Assembly (NCBI GenBank): GCA_041675005.1
Contig: JBAYUQ010000016.1
Location: 1 to 64,000, forward strand
DNA length: 64,000 bases
Direction: 5' to 3'
Origin: PGYR01 sp041675005
GTDB lineage: Bacteria > Bacteroidota > Ignavibacteria > Kapaibacteriales > UBA2268
A model generated the notes under the pieces. That model was not told where the DNA came from, did no database searches, and saw nothing but the letters and a program-made list of their open reading frames with translations. Position numbers and translations under genes: made by a program. The first letter of the stretch is position 1. Each line of letters opens with the position of its first letter. Shown in pieces: positions 26,730 to 36,660 of the stretch.

Positions 26730-28229
26730 ATGAGAGCAAAATATTTAACCAGTGGTCTTATCATCCTGATACTTCTTTTTATACCTACATATTTACAAAT
26801 TTTTCCGACTTGGATATTTACAATAATTGCAGCCCTTTACATATTGGGTATATACAATGTATTCCAAACGAAGCACACTATACTTAGGAATTTCCCACTG
26901 TTGGGTTATTTTAGATATTTATTCGAGTTTATCTCACCCGAGATACAACAATACTTCATAGAAACATCAACCGATGGAAGGCCTTTCTCCCGTAATCACC
27001 GTTCTCTAGTTTACAGAAGGGCTAAAAACATAAGCGATACAGTTGCCTTCGGTACTCAAAATGATTTGGATAAAATGGAATATGAGGGTCTGAGACATTC
27101 CATCTATGCTAAAGAACCAAAACACGAACTACCTAGAGTCAAAATAGGCGGTCCAAAGTGTGAGAAACCTTATGAAGCATCTATTTACAATATCTCTGCT
27201 ATGAGCTTTGGTGCATTGAGCAAAAATGCGATTATGGCGCTCAACAAAGGTGCACTCAAAGGTGGGTTTTACCACAATACTGGTGAAGGTGGTATATCAT
27301 CATATCACTTGCAAGGTGGAGATTTGGTTTGGCAAATAGGTACTGGGTACTTTGGTTGTAGAACTGAAGATGGTCGATTTAATCCTGAAACATTCAAAAA
27401 AAATGCTGCTATTCCCGAAGTTAAGATGATCGAATTAAAAATATCACAGGGAGCAAAACCCGGTCACGGTGGAGTATTACCAAGTATAAAAAACACCGAA
27501 GAAATCGCATCTATCAGACATATAAAACCGGGTACTACGGTGCTTTCACCTCCAGGTCATAAAGAGTTTAACGATGCACAAGGGTTACTAGAATTCATCG
27601 AGAAACTGCGTGAGTTATCGGGTGGTAAGCCGATTGGAATGAAGCTTTGTATTGGACGTACTGAGGAATTCAAGGAAATTTGTGCACTGATGGAAAAGAC
27701 AGGTATGATGCCAGATTTCATCACAGTAGATGGTGCTGAAGGTGGTACAGGAGCTGCACCATTAGAATTCTCCGATTCGGTAGGAATGCCACTTCAACCG
27801 GGGCTTATATTTGTTAATAAAACGTTAATCAAATATGGACTAAGAGATAAAATTAGTGTTATTGCATCAGGTAAAATAGTAACTGCCGAATCAGTTCTGA
27901 AGAACCTTGCTTTGGGTGCAGATATCTGTAATTCTGCACGTGGGTTTATGTTTGCTATCGGCTGTATCCAAGCCCTTCGTTGCAATACAAACAACTGTCC
28001 AACTGGAGTTGCTACTCAAGACGAGGCACTAGTAAAAGGGCTTGTAGTCAGTGACAAGTCGGAGAGAGTATTCAACTTTCATAATAACACAGTCTATGCA
28101 GTCATGGAACTACTCGCTGCTTGTGGAAAGGACAATATAGATGAAGTAGATATGAAAATGTTCGTCCGTGGAGATGAATTTGTAAATCTAGCAAATAAAT
28201 ATTACCCCGATAGTTTTACAATGGATTGA
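26730..28229 (+). CDS. FMN-binding glutamate-synthase-like protein
   Basis: A 499-residue protein homologous to the FMN/glutamate-synthase domain of GltB. Two N-terminal hydrophobic segments (about 7-24 and 30-50) suggest membrane attachment. Visible motifs are 'SAMSFGALSKNA', 'GEGGISSYH', 'QGAKPGHGG', 'DGAEGGTGAAPLEF', and a Cys set 'CIQALRCNTNNCPTG' fitting the 3Fe-4S cluster. The amidotransferase and C-terminal beta-helix domains of full GltB are absent. This stand-alone type is common in many phyla and its reaction is not settled. It is followed after 12 bp by the CotH-like genes, possibly by readthrough. Confidence 0.88.
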   Translation: MRAKYLTSGLIILILLFIPTYLQIFPTWIFTIIAALYILGIYNVFQTKHTILRNFPLLGYFRYLFEFISPEIQQYFIETSTDGRPFSRNHRSLVYRRAKNISDTVAFGTQNDLDKMEYEGLRHSIYAKEPKHELPRVKIGGPKCEKPYEASIYNISAMSFGALSKNAIMALNKGALKGGFYHNTGEGGISSYHLQGGDLVWQIGTGYFGCRTEDGRFNPETFKKNAAIPEVKMIELKISQGAKPGHGGVLPSIKNTEEIASIRHIKPGTTVLSPPGHKEFNDAQGLLEFIEKLRELSGGKPIGMKLCIGRTEEFKEICALMEKTGMMPDFITVDGAEGGTGAAPLEFSDSVGMPLQPGLIFVNKTLIKYGLRDKISVIASGKIVTAESVLKNLALGADICNSARGFMFAIGCIQALRCNTNNCPTGVATQDEALVKGLVVSDKSERVFNFHNNTVYAVMELLAACGKDNIDEVDMKMFVRGDEFVNLANKYYPDSFTMD

Positions 28230-28241
28230 TATTCCTTATAT

Positions 28242-30506
28242 TTGGGAATGAGAAGACTATTAATACTATTATTTTTGATTAGCTATACTAGCTATGGGCA
28301 GCTACAAATAAATGAAGTTTGTTCGGATAATGATGAGCTTTTGCAATCTGCTAATAGTGAGTATTGCGATTGGATAGAGATATATAATAACTCGGATAAG
28401 CCCGTACAATTATCAGATTATTACCTAACCGATGACGAAAAAAAGTTAGATAAATGGAAATTCACTACACAGATATTACCTGTAAGCAAGTATATGCTTG
28501 TATTTGCTTCGGGGTTAGACGGGCTAATCGTTGGAGAGCAACACTCCAATTTCAAGCTATCTAGCAAAGGTGAAACACTATACCTAACAGATGGAACTAA
28601 CACCATAGATAAAGTAAAATTCGGAAAAATAAACGAAGATTACACTTTCGGAAGATTAGAAGAAAACTCTGAAATACTAACAAACCTAGCAATTCCTACA
28701 CCAGGTGAATCAAACAGAAACAGCGGCACTGTAATAGCAAGCAGAGAGTCGGGCTACTATGTCTCCGAATTTGATTTGACTCTAACAGCAGCATCTGGTC
28801 AGCAAATATACTACACAACTAACGGCGACGATCCAACAATTGAGTCGTTCCAATACTCAGGCGAGATAGAAATAGAAGACGAGTATGAGGTTTATGAATA
28901 CTTAGACGTACCTACTACTACCCTAGATAGTTTAAAATGTGGGGTAGAGTGGTCTAAACCAACTCAACAAATACCAAGAAGCCATGTTATCAGCTATCGG
29001 GTAATAGATGAGAATGGTGTTGAAGGTAAAGTTCATAGGAAGACATACTTTTTGGGTAATGAACATAAGTTACCTATTGTCAGTATTACCGTTGATAATA
29101 AGAGCTTATTCAGCCAAGATTCTGGAATCTATATTCCTGGTAATATGCTCGACCCTAACTACCCTTGTTGGACTGGTAATTACTATCAGAAAGATTGGGA
29201 ACGAAGCGCTACTTTAACATATATTGAAGATGGTAAGACAGTATTCGAAGAAAACGCAGGCATTAGAACACATGGTGGAGGTACGAGAGCTTTACCACAA
29301 AAATCTATAAAGTTCTACGCAAGAAAGGAATATGGGATTAATAAATTTGATAATGTCTTTTTCCCTGAAATAGATGTAAAGGAATTCAATAGCTTGCTTA
29401 TCAGAACAACTATGGCGGGTTGGAATGGAACCATATTCAAAGACGCACTTACTCACGAATGTGTAAAGAATCTGAACTTGGATAGAACTCATATTAAACC
29501 CGTAGTCGTATATATAAATGGTAACTATTGGGGATTGGCTGAGTTGAGAACTAGATTGGACGAGGACTACTTCTCTGAAAAATACAACATCGATAAAGAC
29601 AGTATAAATATAATCCATGCAGATAGTCCAGATTTTGCGAAGAATGGTACTTACGATGACTTCGCTCCTGTCTATGATTTCATTGTAAATAATGATTTAT
29701 CAGTTACAGCTAATTACGAATATATAGACAGCCGAATAGACATAGATAATATGATTGATTATTATATAGCAGACATGTATTTCAATAATTTTGATTGGCC
29801 GGGTAATAATTTCCTTATTTGGAATAGTATGGAGATGGATAAAAAATATCGGGGATTATTCTATGATTTAGATGGTGGTTGGAATGATTACACTTATGAT
29901 ATGTTCGAACATACAGCCCAGCTAGAACATAGCGATTGGCCAAATCCTAAGAATATCAATATAGTCCAACAAAAGCTTTTAGGCAACGGAATATTCAAAT
30001 CAAAGTTCATAGACCGAATACTATTCCTACTTGATAATGATTTCAAATTTGAGATAATAGAGTCATTAATTGCATTGTATATTACTAAATATGAATCTGA
30101 AATAGAGAATAATATTGTACGGTTTGGATTTCCAGAGAGTAAAGACAAATGGTTAGCTGATATAGATTATTATCTAACTTCGTTCGCTAGGGAAAGAGAA
30201 TGCTATTTTAGACAGCATCTTAAGGATTTCTTCGATTTGGATAGCAATGTCTTGTGTATTCCTTCTTCAGTTAATTACGCATCTACTGATGATTGGACCA
30301 TCTCCCCCAACCCAGCTAGTGACTATATTACTATTGATAATATTAGCTCCGATGTGATATATATTGTAGATGTTCACGGCAAAGAGATAATGCAGATAGA
30401 TGCAAATTACAAGAACAAACTAACAGTAGATATTAGCAAATTGGCTCCCTCTATTTACTTTGTGAAATCGAGCAACCGAGTTTATAAATTCATAAAAATA
30501 AGATGA
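28242..30506 (+). CDS. CotH-like T9SS protein A (lamin-tail, CotH, sorting domain)
   Basis: A 754-residue exported protein (signal peptide 1-19). Order: lamin-tail-like domain (about 20-135, 'INEVCSDNDELL', 'DWIEIYNNSDKPVQL'), chitobiase/hexosaminidase C-terminal-like segment ('IYYTTNGDDPT', about 185), CotH kinase-like domain (about 265-640, 'YINGNYWGLAELR', 'YDLDGGWND'), and T9SS sorting domain (about 685-754, 'SPNPASDYITI'). CotH proteins of spores and fungi are atypical kinases or adhesins; here an extracellular role is inferred. Its stop overlaps the start of its paralogue by 4 bp. Confidence 0.85.
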   Translation: MGMRRLLILLFLISYTSYGQLQINEVCSDNDELLQSANSEYCDWIEIYNNSDKPVQLSDYYLTDDEKKLDKWKFTTQILPVSKYMLVFASGLDGLIVGEQHSNFKLSSKGETLYLTDGTNTIDKVKFGKINEDYTFGRLEENSEILTNLAIPTPGESNRNSGTVIASRESGYYVSEFDLTLTAASGQQIYYTTNGDDPTIESFQYSGEIEIEDEYEVYEYLDVPTTTLDSLKCGVEWSKPTQQIPRSHVISYRVIDENGVEGKVHRKTYFLGNEHKLPIVSITVDNKSLFSQDSGIYIPGNMLDPNYPCWTGNYYQKDWERSATLTYIEDGKTVFEENAGIRTHGGGTRALPQKSIKFYARKEYGINKFDNVFFPEIDVKEFNSLLIRTTMAGWNGTIFKDALTHECVKNLNLDRTHIKPVVVYINGNYWGLAELRTRLDEDYFSEKYNIDKDSINIIHADSPDFAKNGTYDDFAPVYDFIVNNDLSVTANYEYIDSRIDIDNMIDYYIADMYFNNFDWPGNNFLIWNSMEMDKKYRGLFYDLDGGWNDYTYDMFEHTAQLEHSDWPNPKNINIVQQKLLGNGIFKSKFIDRILFLLDNDFKFEIIESLIALYITKYESEIENNIVRFGFPESKDKWLADIDYYLTSFARERECYFRQHLKDFFDLDSNVLCIPSSVNYASTDDWTISPNPASDYITIDNISSDVIYIVDVHGKEIMQIDANYKNKLTVDISKLAPSIYFVKSSNRVYKFIKIR

Positions 30507-32767
30507 TGAAACATATTATAATATTACTATTACTGACTAGCTATATCGGCTATGGACAGCTACAAATAAACGAAGTTTGTTCAGATAATGATGAGCTTCT
30601 ACAAGCGGCAGATGGTGAATATTATGATTGGATAGAGATATATAATAAATCTGATATGCCAATACAGTTATCAGATTATTATCTAACTGATGACGAGAAG
30701 AAATTAAACAAATGGAGATTCACTTCACATATACTACCCTCCAATCAGTTTATCTTAGTTTATGCTTCGGGATTAAATGGACTAATTCTTGGCGAACAGC
30801 ACGCTAATTTCAAGTTATCTAGCAAGGGAGAAACGTTATTTCTGACCGATGGTGTGAATATAGTTGATATGTTAGAGTTCGGTCGTATTAACGAAGATTA
30901 CACTTACGGACGATTAGAAGAAAGTTCTGCGTTACTAACTAACTTGGCAACTCCCACTCCGGGAGAATCAAACAGAAGCAGCGGTACCATAATAGCTGAT
31001 AAACACTCAGGAATATATAATTCGGAGTTCAATTTAACTCTAAAAGCTGCTGCTGGTCAGAAAATCTACTATACAACCAACGGTGACGACCCAACTACTG
31101 AATCGCAAATGTATACAGGTCCCATATATATAAAGGACGAATACGAAGTTTACGATTATTTAAACACACCTACAACCCCATCTGATGAGGCTAAATGCTA
31201 TCATTCCTGGAAAAAAGTCGAAGTCGAAATACCTAGGTGTAATGTAATTAGCTTCAGAGTATTAGATGATAATGATGAATTAGGAAATGTCTTTAGTAAA
31301 TCATTTTTCTTTCAGAAACCCCAACAATTTTCTGTTCTAAGTATAGTTACAGATAATCAAAACCTTTTCAATTATGATACTGGTATATATGTACCAGGAG
31401 TGAAGTCTGAGACTTATAATTTATGTTATTCTGGTAATTATAATATGAGAGGAAGTGAATGGGAGAGGCCTCTTACATTTGCGTATATCAAAGATGACGA
31501 ATTGGTGACAGAGCAAAATGCAGGGATGAGGATTCATGGCTCTTGGTCTAGAGGTGCCCCTCAAAAATCATTACGCCTATATGCCAGAAAGAGCTATGGT
31601 ATTAATAAATTCCCTAATGATTTTCTGCCTGAATTGGAATTAAAGAGCCTAGATAATTTTATAGTTCGTGCGACTATGAGTGATTTCAGCCGAGCATTAA
31701 TAAAAGACGCTGTATCAATGGAGAGTGTGAGGGGATTAAATTTCGAACAGATATACATAGAACCTGTAATTGTATATATAAATGGTAACTATTGGGGAAT
31801 TCATGAAATAAGAAATAGATTCGATGAGGACTATTTTGCTGAGAAATATGGTTTAGATGAAGACAGCATTGATATTGTCATACCTGTTGTGTTTGGAAAT
31901 CCTTCGGAATTGAAATACCAAAAGATGAAAGCAGTGTATGATTTCATAGTTGAGAATGACCTTTCGAAAGTAGAAAATTATAATTATATTCAACAGGTCT
32001 TTGATATACCACAGATTATAGACTATTTTATAGCTGAGACATATTTTGCCAACACAGATTGGCCTGTTAATAATATGCAGTTTTGGAATTCAAATATTGA
32101 TAAGAAATATAAGCCCTTATACTATGATCTAGATGCTGGGTGGCGAGATAGTAGAAAAGACATGATAGAATATGCATCACAAATGGAACATGACAATTAT
32201 CCTAATCCGCGAAACACAAATGTTATATTCTCAAAGCTTTTATCAAATATAGTATTCAAACAGCAATTCATTGATCGGGCACTATACCTAATTGAAAACG
32301 AGTTTTCCTACGAAAAGCTGAAGCCAATAATAGACAAATACGTCAATAAATATAGTACGGAAATGATCAATAATATTGATAGGTGGCACTACCCAGTAAG
32401 TGAGTCAGAATGGCAAAAAAAGCTTTTTGAAGATTATTATGAATTTGCACTGCTACGAGGCTGCTACTATAAAATGCATTTAGTCTACCATTTTGATTTA
32501 GATTCGTCTATTTTGTGTGTAGCTACCCCAGTAGCTTCAACAAACCAAGAGGTACTTTCTATCTCCCCCAACCCAGCGAGTGACTATATCACTATAGATA
32601 ATATTAGCTCCGATGTGATATATATTGTAGATGTTCACGGGAAAGAGATAATGCTGATAGATGCAAATTACAAGAACAAACTAACGATAGATATTAGCAA
32701 ATTGGCTCCCTCTATTTACTTTGTGAAATCGAGCAACCGAGTTTACAAATTCATAAAAATAAGATAA
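30503..32767 (+). CDS. CotH-like T9SS protein B (paralogue)
   Basis: Again 754 residues with the same domain order as the gene before it. It starts within the stop of protein A (ATGATG; either Met is possible), so translation is coupled. The two are clearly paralogous but differ through the CotH domain. Their last ~200 bp are nearly identical, with about 9 differences in 205 bp including synonymous sites. The divergent CotH domains on shared ends suggest distinct ligands or substrates exported by the same route. Confidence 0.85.
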   Translation: MMKHIIILLLLTSYIGYGQLQINEVCSDNDELLQAADGEYYDWIEIYNKSDMPIQLSDYYLTDDEKKLNKWRFTSHILPSNQFILVYASGLNGLILGEQHANFKLSSKGETLFLTDGVNIVDMLEFGRINEDYTYGRLEESSALLTNLATPTPGESNRSSGTIIADKHSGIYNSEFNLTLKAAAGQKIYYTTNGDDPTTESQMYTGPIYIKDEYEVYDYLNTPTTPSDEAKCYHSWKKVEVEIPRCNVISFRVLDDNDELGNVFSKSFFFQKPQQFSVLSIVTDNQNLFNYDTGIYVPGVKSETYNLCYSGNYNMRGSEWERPLTFAYIKDDELVTEQNAGMRIHGSWSRGAPQKSLRLYARKSYGINKFPNDFLPELELKSLDNFIVRATMSDFSRALIKDAVSMESVRGLNFEQIYIEPVIVYINGNYWGIHEIRNRFDEDYFAEKYGLDEDSIDIVIPVVFGNPSELKYQKMKAVYDFIVENDLSKVENYNYIQQVFDIPQIIDYFIAETYFANTDWPVNNMQFWNSNIDKKYKPLYYDLDAGWRDSRKDMIEYASQMEHDNYPNPRNTNVIFSKLLSNIVFKQQFIDRALYLIENEFSYEKLKPIIDKYVNKYSTEMINNIDRWHYPVSESEWQKKLFEDYYEFALLRGCYYKMHLVYHFDLDSSILCVATPVASTNQEVLSISPNPASDYITIDNISSDVIYIVDVHGKEIMLIDANYKNKLTIDISKLAPSIYFVKSSNRVYKFIKIR

Positions 32768-32784
32768 AATTATTTTAGCTTTGT

Positions 32785-33300
32785 TTACCTTATCTGATAT
32801 GAGTACCCAATTTGGAATAATAACTGAGGATTGGGAAAAGAACCACTACCTGCTGAGAGACCAACACCTAATATAAAACCCCTGGTGTTCATCATATAGT
32901 TTATACCTATGTAATCCCATGTGTTATAGACACGGTAGCCGTAGCCACTATACCCAGTATCCTCTATTTTAGTCATTCCAGCAGCTAAAGAGATTGCGTG
33001 GTAAGTCCGCTCTACTTCGTTAAACTTATATCCCAAATCTACTTGGATTCCTGTTATAGTGTTTAGAGCCATACCTGTAAGCCGGACTAATATTTTATCT
33101 GCATGAATTGCTCCTGTTAAGTTGATTCCGGAGGGTGTACCAAAAACAGCCCCGATTTCTCCACTTATAGGATCTATTTTTGCTTTAGAATTCATAAATA
33201 CGGTGTCTTTTGTAACAACATATACCGTGTCTTTGGTTTGCGATTGAAGCGAGATTGCCCCAATAGACAATGCGATTATTAATATTAGTACTGTTTTCAT
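32785..33300 (-). CDS. Small outer-membrane barrel protein, hypothetical
   Basis: A 171-residue protein with signal peptide 'MKTVLILIIALSIGAISLQS', then a short linker with 'DTVYVVTKDTVF' typical of exported Bacteroidota proteins. Eight or so amphipathic strands follow ('GFILGVGLSAGSGSF', C-terminal 'FQIGYSYQIR'). Predicted outer-membrane barrel. Convergent with CotH B (17 bp apart). No specific function recognised. Confidence 0.65.
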   Translation of the reverse strand: MKTVLILIIALSIGAISLQSQTKDTVYVVTKDTVFMNSKAKIDPISGEIGAVFGTPSGINLTGAIHADKILVRLTGMALNTITGIQVDLGYKFNEVERTYHAISLAAGMTKIEDTGYSGYGYRVYNTWDYIGINYMMNTRGFILGVGLSAGSGSFPNPQLLFQIGYSYQIR

Positions 33301-33527
33301 TATTCCTGTTGAGTTTTTTTAAGTTTTAATATTCGTAAAATTAATAAAATTTCTCTAGAGTAGTCAATTTAATTGAATAATTGATTGCTGGTTTAGTGAG
33401 GAGAATTCGCATATCATAAGTCAATATTTAGTATATTACTCCTTAATCTTATAATAATTACGGAAAAGTTGTTCTTTTTTGTTCCCTTTTTGGGGTTAGT
33501 GTGTTATTATAATCAGACAGTGACATA

Positions 33528-34100
33528 ATGCGGATTATGAATAGAAATTTAAAAAAACATAGCGACTTAGATTTGATCTCAGAAATGTTTGAGACCAAAC
33601 AAAAGGAGGAATTAGCTTTTAGTGAGCTATATGATCGCTATGAGTCTATGCTCAGAGCTTATGTCATTACTGTGATTAGAGACAATACAATAACAGAAGA
33701 TATAGTACAAGAGACTTTCATTAGTTTTTATAATACTATAAAAAAAGGTAACGAATTCCCAAATGTTCCGGGGTTTTTGATAAGAGTAGCACGTAATTTG
33801 TGTTTGAACACAAAAAGAAAAGACAATCGTAATACTCCTTTAGGCGACTATGATGTAGCCAGTGTTAATACTAGTGGGTATGAGAATAAAGAGCTATTGG
33901 AGTTGATAATAATGTCAACAGAATTCCTAAAAGATAAGTACAGAAGAGCGTTTATGCTCAAAGAGTTCGAGGGAATGAAGTACAGAGAAATAGCAGAAAT
34001 AGAATCAATCGCATTGGAAACCGCAAAAATCCGTGTTATGCGAGCTAGAAAGATGGTTATAAGTACATTAAAACCATATATAAAAGATATTAGTAAATAG
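33528..34100 (+). CDS. ECF-type RNA polymerase sigma factor
   Basis: A 190-residue sigma-70 factor of the extracytoplasmic-function class. Region 2 spans about 30-95 ('AFSELYDRYESMLR', 'TEDIVQETFISFYN'), and region 4 about 128-185 ('MKYREIAEI', 'LETAKIRVMRARK') with a helix-turn-helix. Regions 1 and 3 are absent, as is usual. Start is ATG at 33528; ATG at 33537 is an alternative. It is first gene of a four-gene operon, 17 bp before its presumed regulator, and likely transcribes its own operon, although I could not fix a promoter with confidence. Confidence 0.93.
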   Translation: MRIMNRNLKKHSDLDLISEMFETKQKEELAFSELYDRYESMLRAYVITVIRDNTITEDIVQETFISFYNTIKKGNEFPNVPGFLIRVARNLCLNTKRKDNRNTPLGDYDVASVNTSGYENKELLELIIMSTEFLKDKYRRAFMLKEFEGMKYREIAEIESIALETAKIRVMRARKMVISTLKPYIKDISK

Positions 34101-34117
34101 GCCGAAAGGTAAACACT

Positions 34118-35404
34118 ATGAAAGAATTTGAGAAAATAAATAGTTTCGTAGAAGGCGAATTGGATGCATCTCAAGAGCAAGAGCTTTTTAACGAAATGGC
34201 AACTAACGAAGTGATGAGAGGTGAGTTCAAAAACTTGCTTGCCATTTCTGCGGCTGTCAAAAATAATCGAAACGCTTTTACTAAAGACAAAAAGTCTAAA
34301 AAAGCTGTTTTCGCGGCACTTGGATTATCAATCCCTGTTGCTGATGCGGTAACAGGTGGAGTTGCCACAACTGCAGCCGGTGCTGCTATCGGGTATGGCT
34401 TCAAATCTCTTTTGGCTACTGGGGTGCTCTCTGCAGTAGTTACTGCTGTTATACTATGGGGAATAGGAACAGGTGAAATCAAAGAATCTAAAACTATTAA
34501 TACAGCTCATCTGACTCAGCAATTAGAAATTGAAATTCCGCATGAAACACCTATGGTTTCTTCCAAGGAAGTAAAAGTATATAATAGTGATGCGAAATAC
34601 AAGGCAATGTACGAACGTGCTATGATTGTAAACACTTCTCTTCAGCAGCAATTAAGTGAATACTCTGCCAGAGTAGAAGAAAAAGACGCTATCATAGCAA
34701 GACAAAGCTCAGAAATTGCGGCTCTCAGCAATGAGGTTCATATTCTGCAAGGCAACCTAACTATAAATAATACTAATTATCAAGAGTTAAGCCAACAGCA
34801 CAAAGAAAGTGAAAGTTTAATTAGTGAACTTGGTGTAACCACTCTCAAGTTGCAAGAACAGCTAAGCTCAATGAAAATAGATAATAATATAGAGCCAATG
34901 CTGTTACAACCGAAAAATGGTACAAGTAGTTGGTCTGCGGAATGGAAGGGAAGTCAGACTTTTAACACTAATTCATTTCAACTCGATAAAACGGATTTAT
35001 CACAATTCAACAACAATTCAATTTCAATAATGTATAATTTTGCGAATGGATTCTCTGTTGGCTCTGAACTAAGACAAGAGACATTCTTGTTAGAGTTCAC
35101 AGGCAAAGATGTGAATGATATTACTTTTCTTTATAGACAAGAGCCGAACTTCACAACTCTTAGCTTCCTAGGTCGCTATAGTTATGATATGAGTGCTACT
35201 ATCGATCCAGTCGCTCAGTTCACGTTCGGTGGTAATAAGATAGGTGTGGTTGGTCGGTTGATGGGTGGGTTTATGTATTCACCTTACCAAAATCTGAATA
35301 TGATACTAGGGCTAGAGTACAATAATATGTCGTTCCAATACCAAGGCGATAGATTCAACTCTGGTAAATTAGGTATAAACTATGGGGTAAGCGTACAATT
35401 CTAA
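34118..35404 (+). CDS. Predicted trans-envelope anti-sigma/outer-membrane-barrel fusion
   Basis: A 428-residue protein in four parts. Residues 1-50 form a short acidic helical domain ('INSFVEGELDASQEQELF') like the cytoplasmic domain of Bacteroidota anti-sigma factors. A basic stretch and Ala/Gly-rich segment lead to one transmembrane helix at about 97-116. Residues 160-255 form a Gln/Glu-rich coiled coil. Residues 270-428 alternate like an outer-membrane barrel and end in Phe ('YGVSVQF'), the usual Bam signal. It sits 17 bp after the sigma gene and overlaps the next by 1 bp. The parts are read from sequence; the trans-envelope reading is inference. Confidence 0.7.
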   Translation: MKEFEKINSFVEGELDASQEQELFNEMATNEVMRGEFKNLLAISAAVKNNRNAFTKDKKSKKAVFAALGLSIPVADAVTGGVATTAAGAAIGYGFKSLLATGVLSAVVTAVILWGIGTGEIKESKTINTAHLTQQLEIEIPHETPMVSSKEVKVYNSDAKYKAMYERAMIVNTSLQQQLSEYSARVEEKDAIIARQSSEIAALSNEVHILQGNLTINNTNYQELSQQHKESESLISELGVTTLKLQEQLSSMKIDNNIEPMLLQPKNGTSSWSAEWKGSQTFNTNSFQLDKTDLSQFNNNSISIMYNFANGFSVGSELRQETFLLEFTGKDVNDITFLYRQEPNFTTLSFLGRYSYDMSATIDPVAQFTFGGNKIGVVGRLMGGFMYSPYQNLNMILGLEYNNMSFQYQGDRFNSGKLGINYGVSVQF

Positions 35405-36660
35405 TGAAAATATATGTTTATATATTGCTCTCGGCTATTCTACTCTTTACTGCTTGCAGTGAGCCGAATCCTGCAGAACCCGATACTAAACGTCATATCA
35501 ATGATATAGTGGAATATCAGATAATAGACCAGACGGAATTTGGGTTTGAATCGGAAGTATTTACTGAAATCATAATCCGCGACGAGCAAGAATTGAAAAG
35601 GGTAATTACAAATAACTCTACTACTTATAATCTAGAACTAGTTGACAATTTGCTAAAAGTAGAGTTAGACAAAGACATTCTGGTAGTTATTTCAGGGAAT
35701 ACTTTTTCCGAAAAAGCAACTATTTCGCTAGATTCAATATATATTGATAACTCTGGGCAAATACAAATAGATTACCTAGTAAATAGAACAATTGGGATTA
35801 ACTCCCGAGTTAGTTCTCCTACTTTAGCTATACTAATCAAAGACAGAAAAACAGCTAAAATAAATTTCCACAGACAATTCGATGATGAAGGCACTAACCC
35901 AAAACTAGATGGCTTCGAGACAATAACTACAGATGAACCAATCTTTACATTTGACAAATGGAAACTAGTATTCAACACTGCTGATGAGCTAAAGCAATGG
36001 GCTACCGAAAATACTTTGAAACAAACAGATTTCATAGATAATGTTGACTTTACCAAAGAAATGGTAATAAGTGTAGGGAACTCTAGGTTTTTCTCAGGTG
36101 ATCGTAGCTACAAAATAACTGATGTTAAACAGCAGGGTGGTAGAATAGTCGTTAGCTCTGCCTTTGAAATGATAAAATTGGGGCCTTTCAACTATGTTAA
36201 ATCTAACCATTTTGTAAAAATAAAAAAGACAGGATTACCTATATACTTCAATACCACTGAGATTGTGAATAATGTGAAACCTTGGGGTAGCTTCTATAAC
36301 GAATATTACAAATTATTGAGTTTAGAAGTGACCGAAAAAACAGATAAAAGTATCACAAAAGTCTCTAGTTACTCTGAGCTATTTTCAGTTTTCAAACCGA
36401 CTGATGATTTTGCACCAAATAATGTGGATTTTGATTTCGAATTTTTCGATTTGCTTATTATAAAAGCACCTACATCCACTTACAAATCACTAAAATATGA
36501 ACTTAATTATCTATTCAAAGATGCTTTGGGAATAAAAGGCAAAGTAGCTATTGAACTTGATACTAATGGTATTTCTAATAATTACGATAATTATATATTC
36601 TTAAAAATATTAAAAACAAATATTCCTATTTCTACTAGTTTCGAGGTAATAATAAAATGA
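35404..36660 (+). CDS. Lipoprotein with three PrcB-like repeats
   Basis: A 418-residue lipoprotein (lipobox 'ILLFTAC', Cys18). Three similar about 100-residue units are seen: 50-155 ('EIIIRDEQELKRVI', then 'DILVVISGNTF'), 180-282 ('LVFNTADELKQWA', then 'EMVISVGNSRF') and 313-417 ('KVSSYSELFSVF', then 'FDLLIIKAPT'). The pattern resembles the PrcB C-terminal domain of protease-complex regulators; that likeness is from memory. The gene overlaps its upstream and downstream neighbours by 1 and 4 bp. It is probably regulated with the sigma factor and works in the periplasm or at the surface. Confidence 0.65.
   Translation: MKIYVYILLSAILLFTACSEPNPAEPDTKRHINDIVEYQIIDQTEFGFESEVFTEIIIRDEQELKRVITNNSTTYNLELVDNLLKVELDKDILVVISGNTFSEKATISLDSIYIDNSGQIQIDYLVNRTIGINSRVSSPTLAILIKDRKTAKINFHRQFDDEGTNPKLDGFETITTDEPIFTFDKWKLVFNTADELKQWATENTLKQTDFIDNVDFTKEMVISVGNSRFFSGDRSYKITDVKQQGGRIVVSSAFEMIKLGPFNYVKSNHFVKIKKTGLPIYFNTTEIVNNVKPWGSFYNEYYKLLSLEVTEKTDKSITKVSSYSELFSVFKPTDDFAPNNVDFDFEFFDLLIIKAPTSTYKSLKYELNYLFKDALGIKGKVAIELDTNGISNNYDNYIFLKILKTNIPISTSFEVIIK

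Noticed and set aside
26730..28229. Full glutamate synthase large subunit
   Set aside because: Only the FMN/synthase domain is present, without the amidotransferase and C-terminal domains.
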